The notes under the pieces were generated by a model. It searched no databases and was not told the origin of the DNA. It saw only the letters and a program-made list of their open reading frames with translations. This document shows, piece after piece, positions 18,833 to 24,417 of a DNA stretch of 34,330 nucleotides. Source of the DNA: an uncultured delta proteobacterium (lineage in GTDB: Bacteria; Myxococcota_A; Polyangia; Haliangiales; Haliangiaceae); the NCBI GenBank assembly GCA_900696455.1, contig CAADGB010000534.1:1-34330 (forward strand). The letters are read 5' to 3'. Made by a program: the position numbers and the translations under genes. The first letter of the stretch is position 1. Every line of letters starts with the position of its first letter.

Positions 18833-18872
18833 GGGCGCCCGGTCGAAAACTCGCCGCCGCCCGCGCCTGAGG

Positions 18873-18878
18873 TAGCTT
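18873..18878 (+). promoter_or_regulatory. TAGCTT -10 box immediately before a lipoprotein gene
   Basis: GAGGTAGCTT ends 8 bases before the ATG at 18887. There is no Shine-Dalgarno sequence in between (CCCATCTC). The arrangement matches the leaderless-type boxes before cinA and nagZ. Confidence 0.4.
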
Positions 18879-18886
18879 CCCATCTC

Positions 18887-19843
18887 ATGGCCTTGGACCT
18901 CGCGCCGCGTCGCCCCGTTGCCTGGCTCGTGGTGGTCGTGGGCGCCGCCGGCGGCGCGTGCGGCCCGTCGGTGCGGCCGGAGGCGCCGGGCGACGAGCCC
19001 ACGCCGTCGACGGTCAGCACCCGACCGCCGCCCCTGTCGGCGGGGCGGTCGGCGCTGGTCGGCGAGCTGTGCCCGCAGGGCGCGGGCGGCCGGCCGGCGG
19101 TGGCGCCCCTGGCCCTGCGCGCGGTGTCGTGGACCAGCGACCGCGAGGAGCTGGTGTCGATCCTGGCCCGCGGGTCGGCGGCCCAGTTCACGGTGCACGC
19201 CGTCGACGGTCGCCGGGCCGGCACGTTCTCCGCCATCGGCACCGCCGACGTCGGCGGCAACGAGGTCGCGATCGGCTCCTACGTCGGCGCGCCGCCGTGC
19301 TCGCGGCCGGCCGCCGCCGTCGGCGGCGAGGTCACCGGCGATGCGGCCTGCCTCCAGCACCAGAAGGGGTGCGGGCTGGCGGTCGCGGCGGTGGGGGCGC
19401 CGGGCGGCGCCTTCGCCGAGGCCGCGCTGGAGTCGCCGGAGCTGGCGCTCGGGGTGGTCACCGGCGGCGCGTGCCGGAGCGGCGAGGTCCTCGCCGTCGA
19501 CGTCGATCGCGACGGCGTGGTCGAGGTGTTCCCGCTGGGGGCGTTCGTCGACGCCGTGCGGGCGCCGGCCGAGGAGGTCAGCGCGGTGTCGATGGTCGCG
19601 CCGGCGTGCGCGCCGGCGTTCGCGCTCCACGGGCTGGCGCCGCCGCCGGCGCCGGGCGTGGTCATGGACGGCAAGCACAAGGTCGAGCTCGACGTCCTCG
19701 GCGTCCTCGACGTCGACGGTGACGGCCGCCACGAGCTGGTGGTGGCCTATCGCTACGTCGAGGGCCGCACGATCGCCGTCTACAGCGCGATGAGCACGGC
19801 GGCGCGCCTCGAGCTGGTGGGCGAGCTCGTGCCCTGGCCCTGA
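18887..19843 (+). CDS. Probable lipoprotein with Asp-rich calcium-loop-like motifs
   Basis: A 318-aa protein with a hydrophobic N-terminus and AGGAC at Cys25, giving a weak lipobox with Gly at -3, followed by a Pro/Thr-rich linker. Two segments resemble EF-hand/FG-GAP calcium loops: DVDRDGVVEVF (about 205) and DVDGDGRHELVVAY (about 277), the latter typical of integrin-like repeat proteins. Paired Cys residues are scattered through the chain (CPQG, CSRP, CLQHQKGC, CRSG, CAPAF). I do not recognise a named family. It is divergent from the outer-membrane barrel gene and convergent with the single-TM protein gene. A TAGCTT box 8 bases before the ATG and the absence of a ribosome-binding site suggest a leaderless message. 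Confidence 0.7.
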   Translation: MALDLAPRRPVAWLVVVVGAAGGACGPSVRPEAPGDEPTPSTVSTRPPPLSAGRSALVGELCPQGAGGRPAVAPLALRAVSWTSDREELVSILARGSAAQFTVHAVDGRRAGTFSAIGTADVGGNEVAIGSYVGAPPCSRPAAAVGGEVTGDAACLQHQKGCGLAVAAVGAPGGAFAEAALESPELALGVVTGGACRSGEVLAVDVDRDGVVEVFPLGAFVDAVRAPAEEVSAVSMVAPACAPAFALHGLAPPPAPGVVMDGKHKVELDVLGVLDVDGDGRHELVVAYRYVEGRTIAVYSAMSTAARLELVGELVPWP

Positions 19844-19857
19844 GCCCTTCGCCTCGC

Positions 19858-19881
19858 CGACCGCCCGCGGCGGGTCGGTCA
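19858..19881. terminator. Hairpin between convergent genes
   Basis: Imperfect stem CCGAC-CGCC ... GGCG-G-GTCGG (9 bp with one bulged G) reaching into the stop codon of the minus-strand gene. There is no T-run. A bidirectional terminator is possible. Confidence 0.3.
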
Positions 19882-20394
19882 GCGCGTCACGCCGGCGTCG
19901 CACGGCGGGCACGACGCCGGCGCCTGCGTCCCGCCGAAGACCAGGGCGCCGATCACCATGCCCACGGTCAGCGCGGTGAGCGCGAGCAGGAGCGGGAAGA
20001 GCCACGCCGGGGTCTCGCGGCGTGGGTGGGGCAGGGTGGGATCGACGTGGGCGACGCGACCGGTCGGGTGCTTGCGATCGGGCACCGTGGTCGGCGCGCC
20101 CGGGTTGGTCGGGACCTGCTCGAACCAGCGATCGGCGTCGGCGGCGGCCGGGGACGGCGGCAGGGGCGCGGGCGTGGGCTCGACCGTGATGCGCTCCACG
20201 CGCGAGGTCACGATCAGCTCGCTGGGCGCCTCGCCGCGGCGGCCGGGACGGGCCGCGAGCGCCGGCGGCAGGACCGGCGGCTTCACGCCGCCGGGCAGGC
20301 GAGGCGGCGTGGGCAGCCGCGCCGGGGTGGTCTCGGTCGGCGTCCTCGCGTCGATGCTCCGATCCGTACTGCGCTCGGTTTTCGACCGCTTCAT
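19879..20394 (-). CDS. Single-pass membrane protein with Pro-rich cytoplasmic region, unknown
   Basis: A 171-aa protein. The N-terminal 130 residues are Pro/Arg/Thr-rich and probably disordered (e.g. TPARLPTPPRLPGGVKPPVLPP). One transmembrane helix follows near 139-160 (WLFPLLLALTALTVGMVIGALVFGG), then a short tail with CPPC (ASCPPCDAGVTR). With basic N-terminal and pre-helix residues, the inferred topology is N-in, with CPPC outside the cytoplasm. Such Pro-rich/TM proteins accompany Ser/Thr kinase networks in myxobacteria, but nothing here proves that. The ATG at 20394 is preceded by a reasonable promoter (GTGACG-N17-GATAAT). Convergent with the preceding lipoprotein gene and divergent from the MopE-like gene. 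Confidence 0.7.
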   Translation of the reverse strand: MKRSKTERSTDRSIDARTPTETTPARLPTPPRLPGGVKPPVLPPALAARPGRRGEAPSELIVTSRVERITVEPTPAPLPPSPAAADADRWFEQVPTNPGAPTTVPDRKHPTGRVAHVDPTLPHPRRETPAWLFPLLLALTALTVGMVIGALVFGGTQAPASCPPCDAGVTR

Positions 20395-20411
20395 GTGGGG
20401 ATGCTCGCCGC

Positions 20412-20440
20412 ATTATCGACGACGGCGCGGGCGCCGTCAC
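20412..20440 (-). promoter_or_regulatory. Sigma70-like promoter for the single-TM protein gene
   Basis: On the minus strand GTGACG (20435-20440), a 17-base spacer and GATAAT (20412-20417). Initiation near 20405 gives a leader of only about 11 bases before the ATG at 20394. Confidence 0.5.
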
Positions 20441-20552
20441 CATCCACGCCGCGCTTGGTGCGCGGTGAGATCGACCACGGGGTGGGCCGGTGTAGGCGCG
20501 GGCGGATCCGGAGGGGCCGCGGATGCGGCGGCGCGCCGTCCCCGGATCCGGC

Positions 20553-20558
20553 TACAAT
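20553..20558 (+). promoter_or_regulatory. TACAAT -10 box upstream of the MopE-like gene
   Basis: TACAAT matches the -10 consensus at five of six positions. It would give a leader of about 48 bases ending in GAGGGGAG (20602-20609) and the ATG at 20613. No -35 element is recognisable. Confidence 0.4.
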
Positions 20559-20612
20559 CGGCAGGCGAGTCCCCGCTCGCGTCCTTCATCCTGGCTTAAC
20601 CGAGGGGAGTTC

Positions 20613-22499
20613 ATGTCCGCTGTCCCATCGAGTCGCCCCGCCGCGCGCGGGAGCCGGCTCCGCTCGTGCGTCGCCGGATCCCTGGTCGGCGTGCTCGGCG
20701 CGCTCGGCGCGGTCGGCGCGGTCGGCTGCGGCGGTGAGACCGGCATCGTGCTCGAGATCCACAAGGCGCCCGGGGTGTCGTCGGAGGTCAACCGCCTCGA
20801 CGTGTACGTGGGCGTCGGCCACGCGCCGGGGCTGTTCGATCCGGCGTGGTGGCTCGCGGCCGAGCTCGAGGCCGGCGACGCCCGGGTCCGGCTCGACGCC
20901 GAGCTGGGCGGCGGCACCCACCGCTACCTGGTGCGCCCGGGCGGCGGCCTCGACCTCGACACCGACCTGGTGTTCGCGGTGGCCGGCTACAAGCACGACG
21001 GCGACAGCAAGCCGGTGGTGTTCGGCCACTCGACCGCGACGGTCCGCTTCGGCGACGGCGAGGTCCGGATCTACCCGTTCCCGCTGGTCACCTTCCTCGA
21101 CACCCATCACGGCGTCACCGCCACCGGCTGTGCGTGGTGGGACCTCGAGGGCACGCGGCGGCGCCGCGACGCGATCGCGCCCCACGACGACGCCGACTGC
21201 GACGCCTTCCGCCGCCACCCCGACGGCGCGGCCGACTGCGTGCTCGACTGCGACGACGGCGACCCGACGATCAACCCCGGCGCCGCCGAGATCTGCGCCG
21301 ACGGCATCGACCAGAACTGCTGCGACGACAACGACGGCCAGGACGATCTCGACGGCGACGGCTTCGCCCGCTGCGGGACCGCCACCCCCGACTGCGTCGA
21401 CCTGCCGCCCGGCGTGCCCGGTCCGCGCAACGTCTTCGGCGAGGAGGTGCCGTCGAACCAGATCTTCCCCGGCGCCCCCGAGCTGTGCGACGGCCTCGAC
21501 AACGACTGCAAGGACGGCTGCGACGATCTCGCGGCCTTCGACCCCGACGGCGACGGCTACCTCAACTGCCAGCGGGTCGGCGGCGACGAGCGGATCGGGG
21601 TCCGTCGCACCGCCGACGCCTGCGAGCGGGCGGCGCTCGACTGCCTGGAGACCGAGGTCGCCGGCGGGCCCGACCCGGCCACCATCAACCCCGGCGCCGC
21701 CGACGACGACTGCGACGGCTGGGATCAGGACTGCGACGGCGTCTGCGATGGCGCGATGGTCTCCCGGGGAGACGAGGACGACGACGGCTTCCCGGCCTGC
21801 ACCACCGAGGACGGGTACGCGACCGCGTCGGTGCCCCGGTGCCGGCTCGGCACGGGCGCCGACTGCGACGACGGCTCGGCGTACCACCACCCCGGCCGCG
21901 CCGAGCGCTGCGACGGGATCGACTTCGACTGCGACGGCGCCCTGTTCCCGTCCACCTCGCCCTGCTTCGTCACGGTCGACGAGGCCGGGATCGCGCGCTG
22001 CCGGCTGGGCACCCGCACCTGCAACGACACGCCGGGCGATCCCGAGGCCGGCTTCGGCGCGTGCGAGCGGGATCCCAACGCGCTGACCACGCACCTGCCC
22101 CAGGAGTGGTGCACGTCGTCGTGCGCGCTGGCCGCCGATCCCATCCAGTGCCTGGCCAGCGAGGGGCCGCGGTGCGACGTCCACTTCCCGATGGCGCTCG
22201 CCGGCGAGCCGTGCGCGCCGCCGGCCGACGTCGCGCTGCCCGAGGACGTCGGCGCCGGCGGCTGCGCCTACGCGCTGGCCGGCGGCGCGATCCAGGGCGA
22301 CTGGATCGTGCGCCTGGTCGATCCCCAGGGCAACGTCGGCCTGACCGCCACCGGCTGCGGCTCGCGCCTGCGGATCCAGAGCGCGCGCGTCGACGCCGAG
22401 GATCGGGTGGTGCTGGTGGTGACCGCGGTGGCTCCCCACACCTTCGAGCTGCGGCGCCGGGATCAGTGCGGGAGCCAGGCCAACGTGATCTGCCAGTGA
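20613..22499 (+). CDS. Lipoprotein with MopE-type Asp/Cys-rich metal-binding repeats
   Basis: A 628-aa predicted lipoprotein: a basic start, a hydrophobic Gly/Val/Leu segment, then AVGC at Cys39. A beta-rich N-terminal domain (about 45-190: GIVLEIHKAPGVSSEVNRLDVYVGVG...) is followed by four MopE-like repeats built on DCDDGxxxxxPGAxExCDGxDxDC. Examples are DCDDGDPTINPGAAEICADG, PGAPELCDGLDNDCKDGCDD, NPGAADDDCDGWDQDCDGVC and DCDDGSAYHHPGRAERCDG. The Methylococcus MopE family binds copper at the cell surface, but many myxobacterial copies have no tested ligand and Ca2+ is equally plausible from the DxDxDG loops. The C-terminal domain (about 500-628) is Cys-rich and unassigned. ATG 20613 has GAGGGGAG 3 bases upstream. 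No partner gene is evident. Confidence 0.85.
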   Translation: MSAVPSSRPAARGSRLRSCVAGSLVGVLGALGAVGAVGCGGETGIVLEIHKAPGVSSEVNRLDVYVGVGHAPGLFDPAWWLAAELEAGDARVRLDAELGGGTHRYLVRPGGGLDLDTDLVFAVAGYKHDGDSKPVVFGHSTATVRFGDGEVRIYPFPLVTFLDTHHGVTATGCAWWDLEGTRRRRDAIAPHDDADCDAFRRHPDGAADCVLDCDDGDPTINPGAAEICADGIDQNCCDDNDGQDDLDGDGFARCGTATPDCVDLPPGVPGPRNVFGEEVPSNQIFPGAPELCDGLDNDCKDGCDDLAAFDPDGDGYLNCQRVGGDERIGVRRTADACERAALDCLETEVAGGPDPATINPGAADDDCDGWDQDCDGVCDGAMVSRGDEDDDGFPACTTEDGYATASVPRCRLGTGADCDDGSAYHHPGRAERCDGIDFDCDGALFPSTSPCFVTVDEAGIARCRLGTRTCNDTPGDPEAGFGACERDPNALTTHLPQEWCTSSCALAADPIQCLASEGPRCDVHFPMALAGEPCAPPADVALPEDVGAGGCAYALAGGAIQGDWIVRLVDPQGNVGLTATGCGSRLRIQSARVDAEDRVVLVVTAVAPHTFELRRRDQCGSQANVICQ

Positions 22500-22666
22500 G
22501 CCGAGGCGCAGCCGAGGCGGCCCTGGTCTGGATGCGATCGGACGAGCCCGTCTGCGGGCGAGGTCGATCGATCGAGGACAGGCTCTGCGGCGAGCGAAGC
22601 GAGCCGAGTTCTTCTGACTCAGGTCGACCCCGCCGTCCTCGCCGGGACCGACCGATCGACCCGAGC

Positions 22667-22733
22667 GTGTGATTCCTCCACACCCTCTGCGCCGAGGGCG
22701 CGTCGACGCGATCGCCGGGTGATTCCTGCACAC
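22667..22733. promoter_or_regulatory. Twin palindromic sites upstream of nagZ
   Basis: GTGATTCCTCCACAC (22669-22683) recurs as GTGATTCCTGCACAC (22719-22733), 14 of 15 identical and exactly 50 bases apart. The first copy extends to the palindrome GTGTG-N7-CACAC (22667-22683). Their location 28-95 bases before the nagZ start and the dyad symmetry suggest a pair of operators. The rest of the 22500-22760 gap shows only a weak 5-bp GCCCG/CGGGC hairpin (22546-22559) after the MopE-like stop. Confidence 0.5.
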
Positions 22734-22748
22734 GCCCGACCCACGCGG

Positions 22749-22754
22749 TAGACT
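22749..22754 (+). promoter_or_regulatory. TAGACT -10 box immediately before nagZ
   Basis: GCGGTAGACT ends 6 bases before the GTG at 22761, with no Shine-Dalgarno sequence. It is almost identical to the cinA start region (17 of 19 bases). Confidence 0.5.
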
Positions 22755-22760
22755 GCGGGC

Positions 22761-23891
22761 GTGGCGCACTCCCTTGGCGACGACGTCGGTCAGGTCCTCT
22801 GGGTCGGCTTCCACGGCACGACCGTGCCCGACCCGCTGCGGGCGTGGATCGCCGGTGGGCAGGTCGGCGCGGTCGTGGTGTTCAAGCGCAACCTGGTGAT
22901 CCAGGTCGTCGACGGCCCGGTCCCTCAGGAGGTGGTGGACCTCGAGGCCCTGGTGGCGCTCAACCGCGCGCTGCACGCCGCGGCGCCGGCCGGCGCGCCG
23001 CTCCTGGTCGCGGTCGATCAGGAGGGCGGCGTGGTGCAGCGGGTGCGGGCGCCCGCCACCCAGTGGCCGCCGATGCTGTGCCTCGACGGCCACGGCGCGC
23101 CCGCCGACGAGGAGCTGGCGGAGGCGGTCGGCCTGGCGCTCGGCCGCGAGCTGGCCGCGCTGGGCTTCGACGTCGACTTCGCGCCGGTGCTCGACGTCCA
23201 CACCAACGACGCCAACCCGATCATCGGCGACCGCGCCTTCGGCCGCGATCCCGAGCCGGCCGCGCGCCGCGCCCTGGCCCTCGCCGCCGGCCTGGCCCGG
23301 GGCGGTGTCCTGGCCTGCGGCAAGCACTTCCCCGGTCACGGCGACACCGCCACCGACAGCCACCTCGAGCTGCCGCGGCTCGAGCACGGCTGGGAGCGGC
23401 TCGAGGCCATCGAGCTGGTGCCGTTCCGCCGCGCCGCCCAGGCCGGGCTGCCGATGATCATGACCGCGCACGTCGTCTTCGCGGCGCTCGACGCGACCCA
23501 GCCCGCGACCCTGTCGCCGCAGGTGATCGACGGCCTCCTCCGCCGCACCCTCGGCTACCGCGGCGTGATCGTCTCCGACGATCTCGACATGCGGGCGATC
23601 GCCGATCACGTCGGCATCGGCGACGCCGCGGTGCGCGCGATCGCCGCCGGCTGCGACGCGCTGCTCCTGTGCCGCGACGTCGGCCACCAGCGCGAGGCCC
23701 GGGACGCGCTCCTCGCCGCCGGCGCGCGCGACCCCGCGCTCGCGGCCCGCCTGGCCGAGGCCGCGGCCCGGGTGCGGGCGATGAAGGCGGCGCACGCCGC
23801 CGCCCGCGACGCCGCGCCGGCCCCCGGCCTCGACGTGGTCGGCGCGCTCGCCCACCGCCGCCTCGCCGATCGCCTGGCCGGCCGCGCCTGA
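22761..23891 (+). CDS. nagZ: Beta-N-acetylhexosaminidase NagZ-like (GH3)
   Basis: Glycoside hydrolase family 3 enzyme that removes N-acetylglucosamine from muropeptides during cell-wall recycling; cytosolic, with no signal peptide. The 376-aa product has VAVDQEGGVVQRV (83-95), the GH3 NagZ-specific loop KHFPGHGDT (188-196) with Asp199-His201 as the acid/base pair, MTAHVVF, and VSDDLDM (271-277) carrying the Asp nucleophile. VDFAPVLDV and NPIIGDRAFG are also family-typical. Length matches single-domain NagZ plus a short Ala-rich tail. GTG 22761 starts directly at the domain, behind a TAGACT box and two operator-like repeats, suggesting regulated and perhaps leaderless expression. No other recycling genes are in the window. 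Confidence 0.93.
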   Translation: MAHSLGDDVGQVLWVGFHGTTVPDPLRAWIAGGQVGAVVVFKRNLVIQVVDGPVPQEVVDLEALVALNRALHAAAPAGAPLLVAVDQEGGVVQRVRAPATQWPPMLCLDGHGAPADEELAEAVGLALGRELAALGFDVDFAPVLDVHTNDANPIIGDRAFGRDPEPAARRALALAAGLARGGVLACGKHFPGHGDTATDSHLELPRLEHGWERLEAIELVPFRRAAQAGLPMIMTAHVVFAALDATQPATLSPQVIDGLLRRTLGYRGVIVSDDLDMRAIADHVGIGDAAVRAIAAGCDALLLCRDVGHQREARDALLAAGARDPALAARLAEAAARVRAMKAAHAAARDAAPAPGLDVVGALAHRRLADRLAGRA

Positions 23892-23924
23892 TCGCGGGAG
23901 ACGAACGGCGAGCCAATCTCTCCG

Positions 23925-23972
23925 GTCGGCCTGAGCCGCCCGAGCGCCAGCGAGGGCGTGTCGAAGGCCGAC
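23925..23972. repeat. Palindromic repeat family, copy 1
   Basis: Core of 37 bases at 23933-23969 (35 of 37 identical to copy 2). Outer arms GTCGGCCT (23925-23932) and AGGCCGAC (23965-23972) are perfectly complementary. Inner arms CGCCC and GGGCG pair inside. It lies just after nagZ. Confidence 0.8.
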
Positions 23973-24020
23973 GAGCCGCGGCCCCGCGCGAGTGATGCCG
24001 GGCGCCTACCGGCGCCGTTC

Positions 24021-24071
24021 GTCAGGAGCCGCCCGAGCGCGAGCGAGGGCGTGTCGAAGGGCGAGCCTGAC
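24021..24071. repeat. Palindromic repeat family, copy 2
   Basis: Core at 24026-24062 in the same orientation as copy 1. It is a perfect 37-base inverted match to copy 3 (24212-24248). Outer arms here are GTCAGG (24021-24026) and CCTGAC (24066-24071), different in sequence from copy 1 but still complementary. Confidence 0.8.
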
Positions 24072-24124
24072 GCGGCAGCGCACCGTCGGCGCGGGGACCG
24101 CTGGCGCTCGCGCGCGCGACGTCG

Positions 24125-24175
24125 CCGGCGCCCCGCACGGGCCGTGCGCGCGGGCCGCGGTGCGGGCGGCGCCGG
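24125..24175. repeat. GC-rich imperfect palindrome between copies 2 and 3
   Basis: CCGGCGCC-CCGCAC (24125-24138) pairs with GTGCGG-GC-GGCGCCGG (24160-24175) apart from a 2-base bulge, giving a 14-bp stem in the middle of the interval flanked by copies 2 and 3. Confidence 0.55.
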
Positions 24176-24211
24176 GGCCGCCGCGCCCCGTGGTGGCGAG
24201 CGAGGGAGACG

Positions 24212-24252
24212 GCCCTTCGACACGCCCTCGCTCGCGCTCGGGCGGCTCAGGG
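24212..24252. repeat. Palindromic repeat family, copy 3 (inverted)
   Basis: Core at 24212-24248 is the exact reverse complement of 24026-24062. Outer arms GCCCT (24212-24216) and AGGGC (24248-24252) pair. Together with copy 2 it bounds a 223-base segment by 37-base inverted repeats. The gene-free stretch 23892-24417 is fully accounted for by these copies, the central palindrome and the hexamer array. Confidence 0.8.
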
Positions 24253-24287
24253 CGATCGGAGGGGGGGGCCGTCCTCGTCGCTTGATG

Positions 24288-24395
24288 CGAGTCCGAGTCC
24301 GAGGCCGAGGCCGAGTCCGAGTCCGAGGCCGAGGCCGAGTCCGAGTCCGAGTCCGAGTCCGAGGCCGAGGCCGAGTCCGAGGCCGAGGCCGAGGC
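24288..24395. repeat. Hexamer tandem array, 18 units of CGAGTC/CGAGGC
   Basis: 108 bases made of 18 uninterrupted hexamers, each CGAGTC (T) or CGAGGC (G), in the order TTGGTTGGTTTTGGTGGG. A 24-base higher-order unit (TTGG) is visible. It lies 22 bases beyond the stop of the minus-strand BatA-like gene. One plus-strand frame would read Glu-Ser/Glu-Ala dipeptides and another Arg-Val/Arg-Gly, but no credible gene encloses it. Confidence 0.95.
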
Positions 24396-24402
24396 GATCA
24401 GA

Positions 24403-24416
24403 GCTGGCGCGCCAGC
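24403..24416. terminator. Palindrome just after the BatA-like gene
   Basis: GCTGGCGCGCCAGC is a perfect 14-base palindrome one base beyond the TAG of the minus-strand operon. It could form a 5-6 bp stem ending the transcript, but there is no T-run. Confidence 0.35.
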
Positions 24417-24417
24417 G

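Noticed and set aside
22573-22604. GCGGCGAGCGAAGCGAGCCGAG stretch as a fourth copy of the palindromic repeat
   Set aside because: It shares only the general CGAGCG composition and lacks the 37-base core and the paired outer arms.
20586-23855. A 1089-codon minus-strand frame opposite the MopE-like and nagZ genes
   Set aside because: It covers two clearly coding plus-strand genes and their intergenic region. Composition is Arg/Ala/Gly/Val filler typical of high-GC antisense frames.
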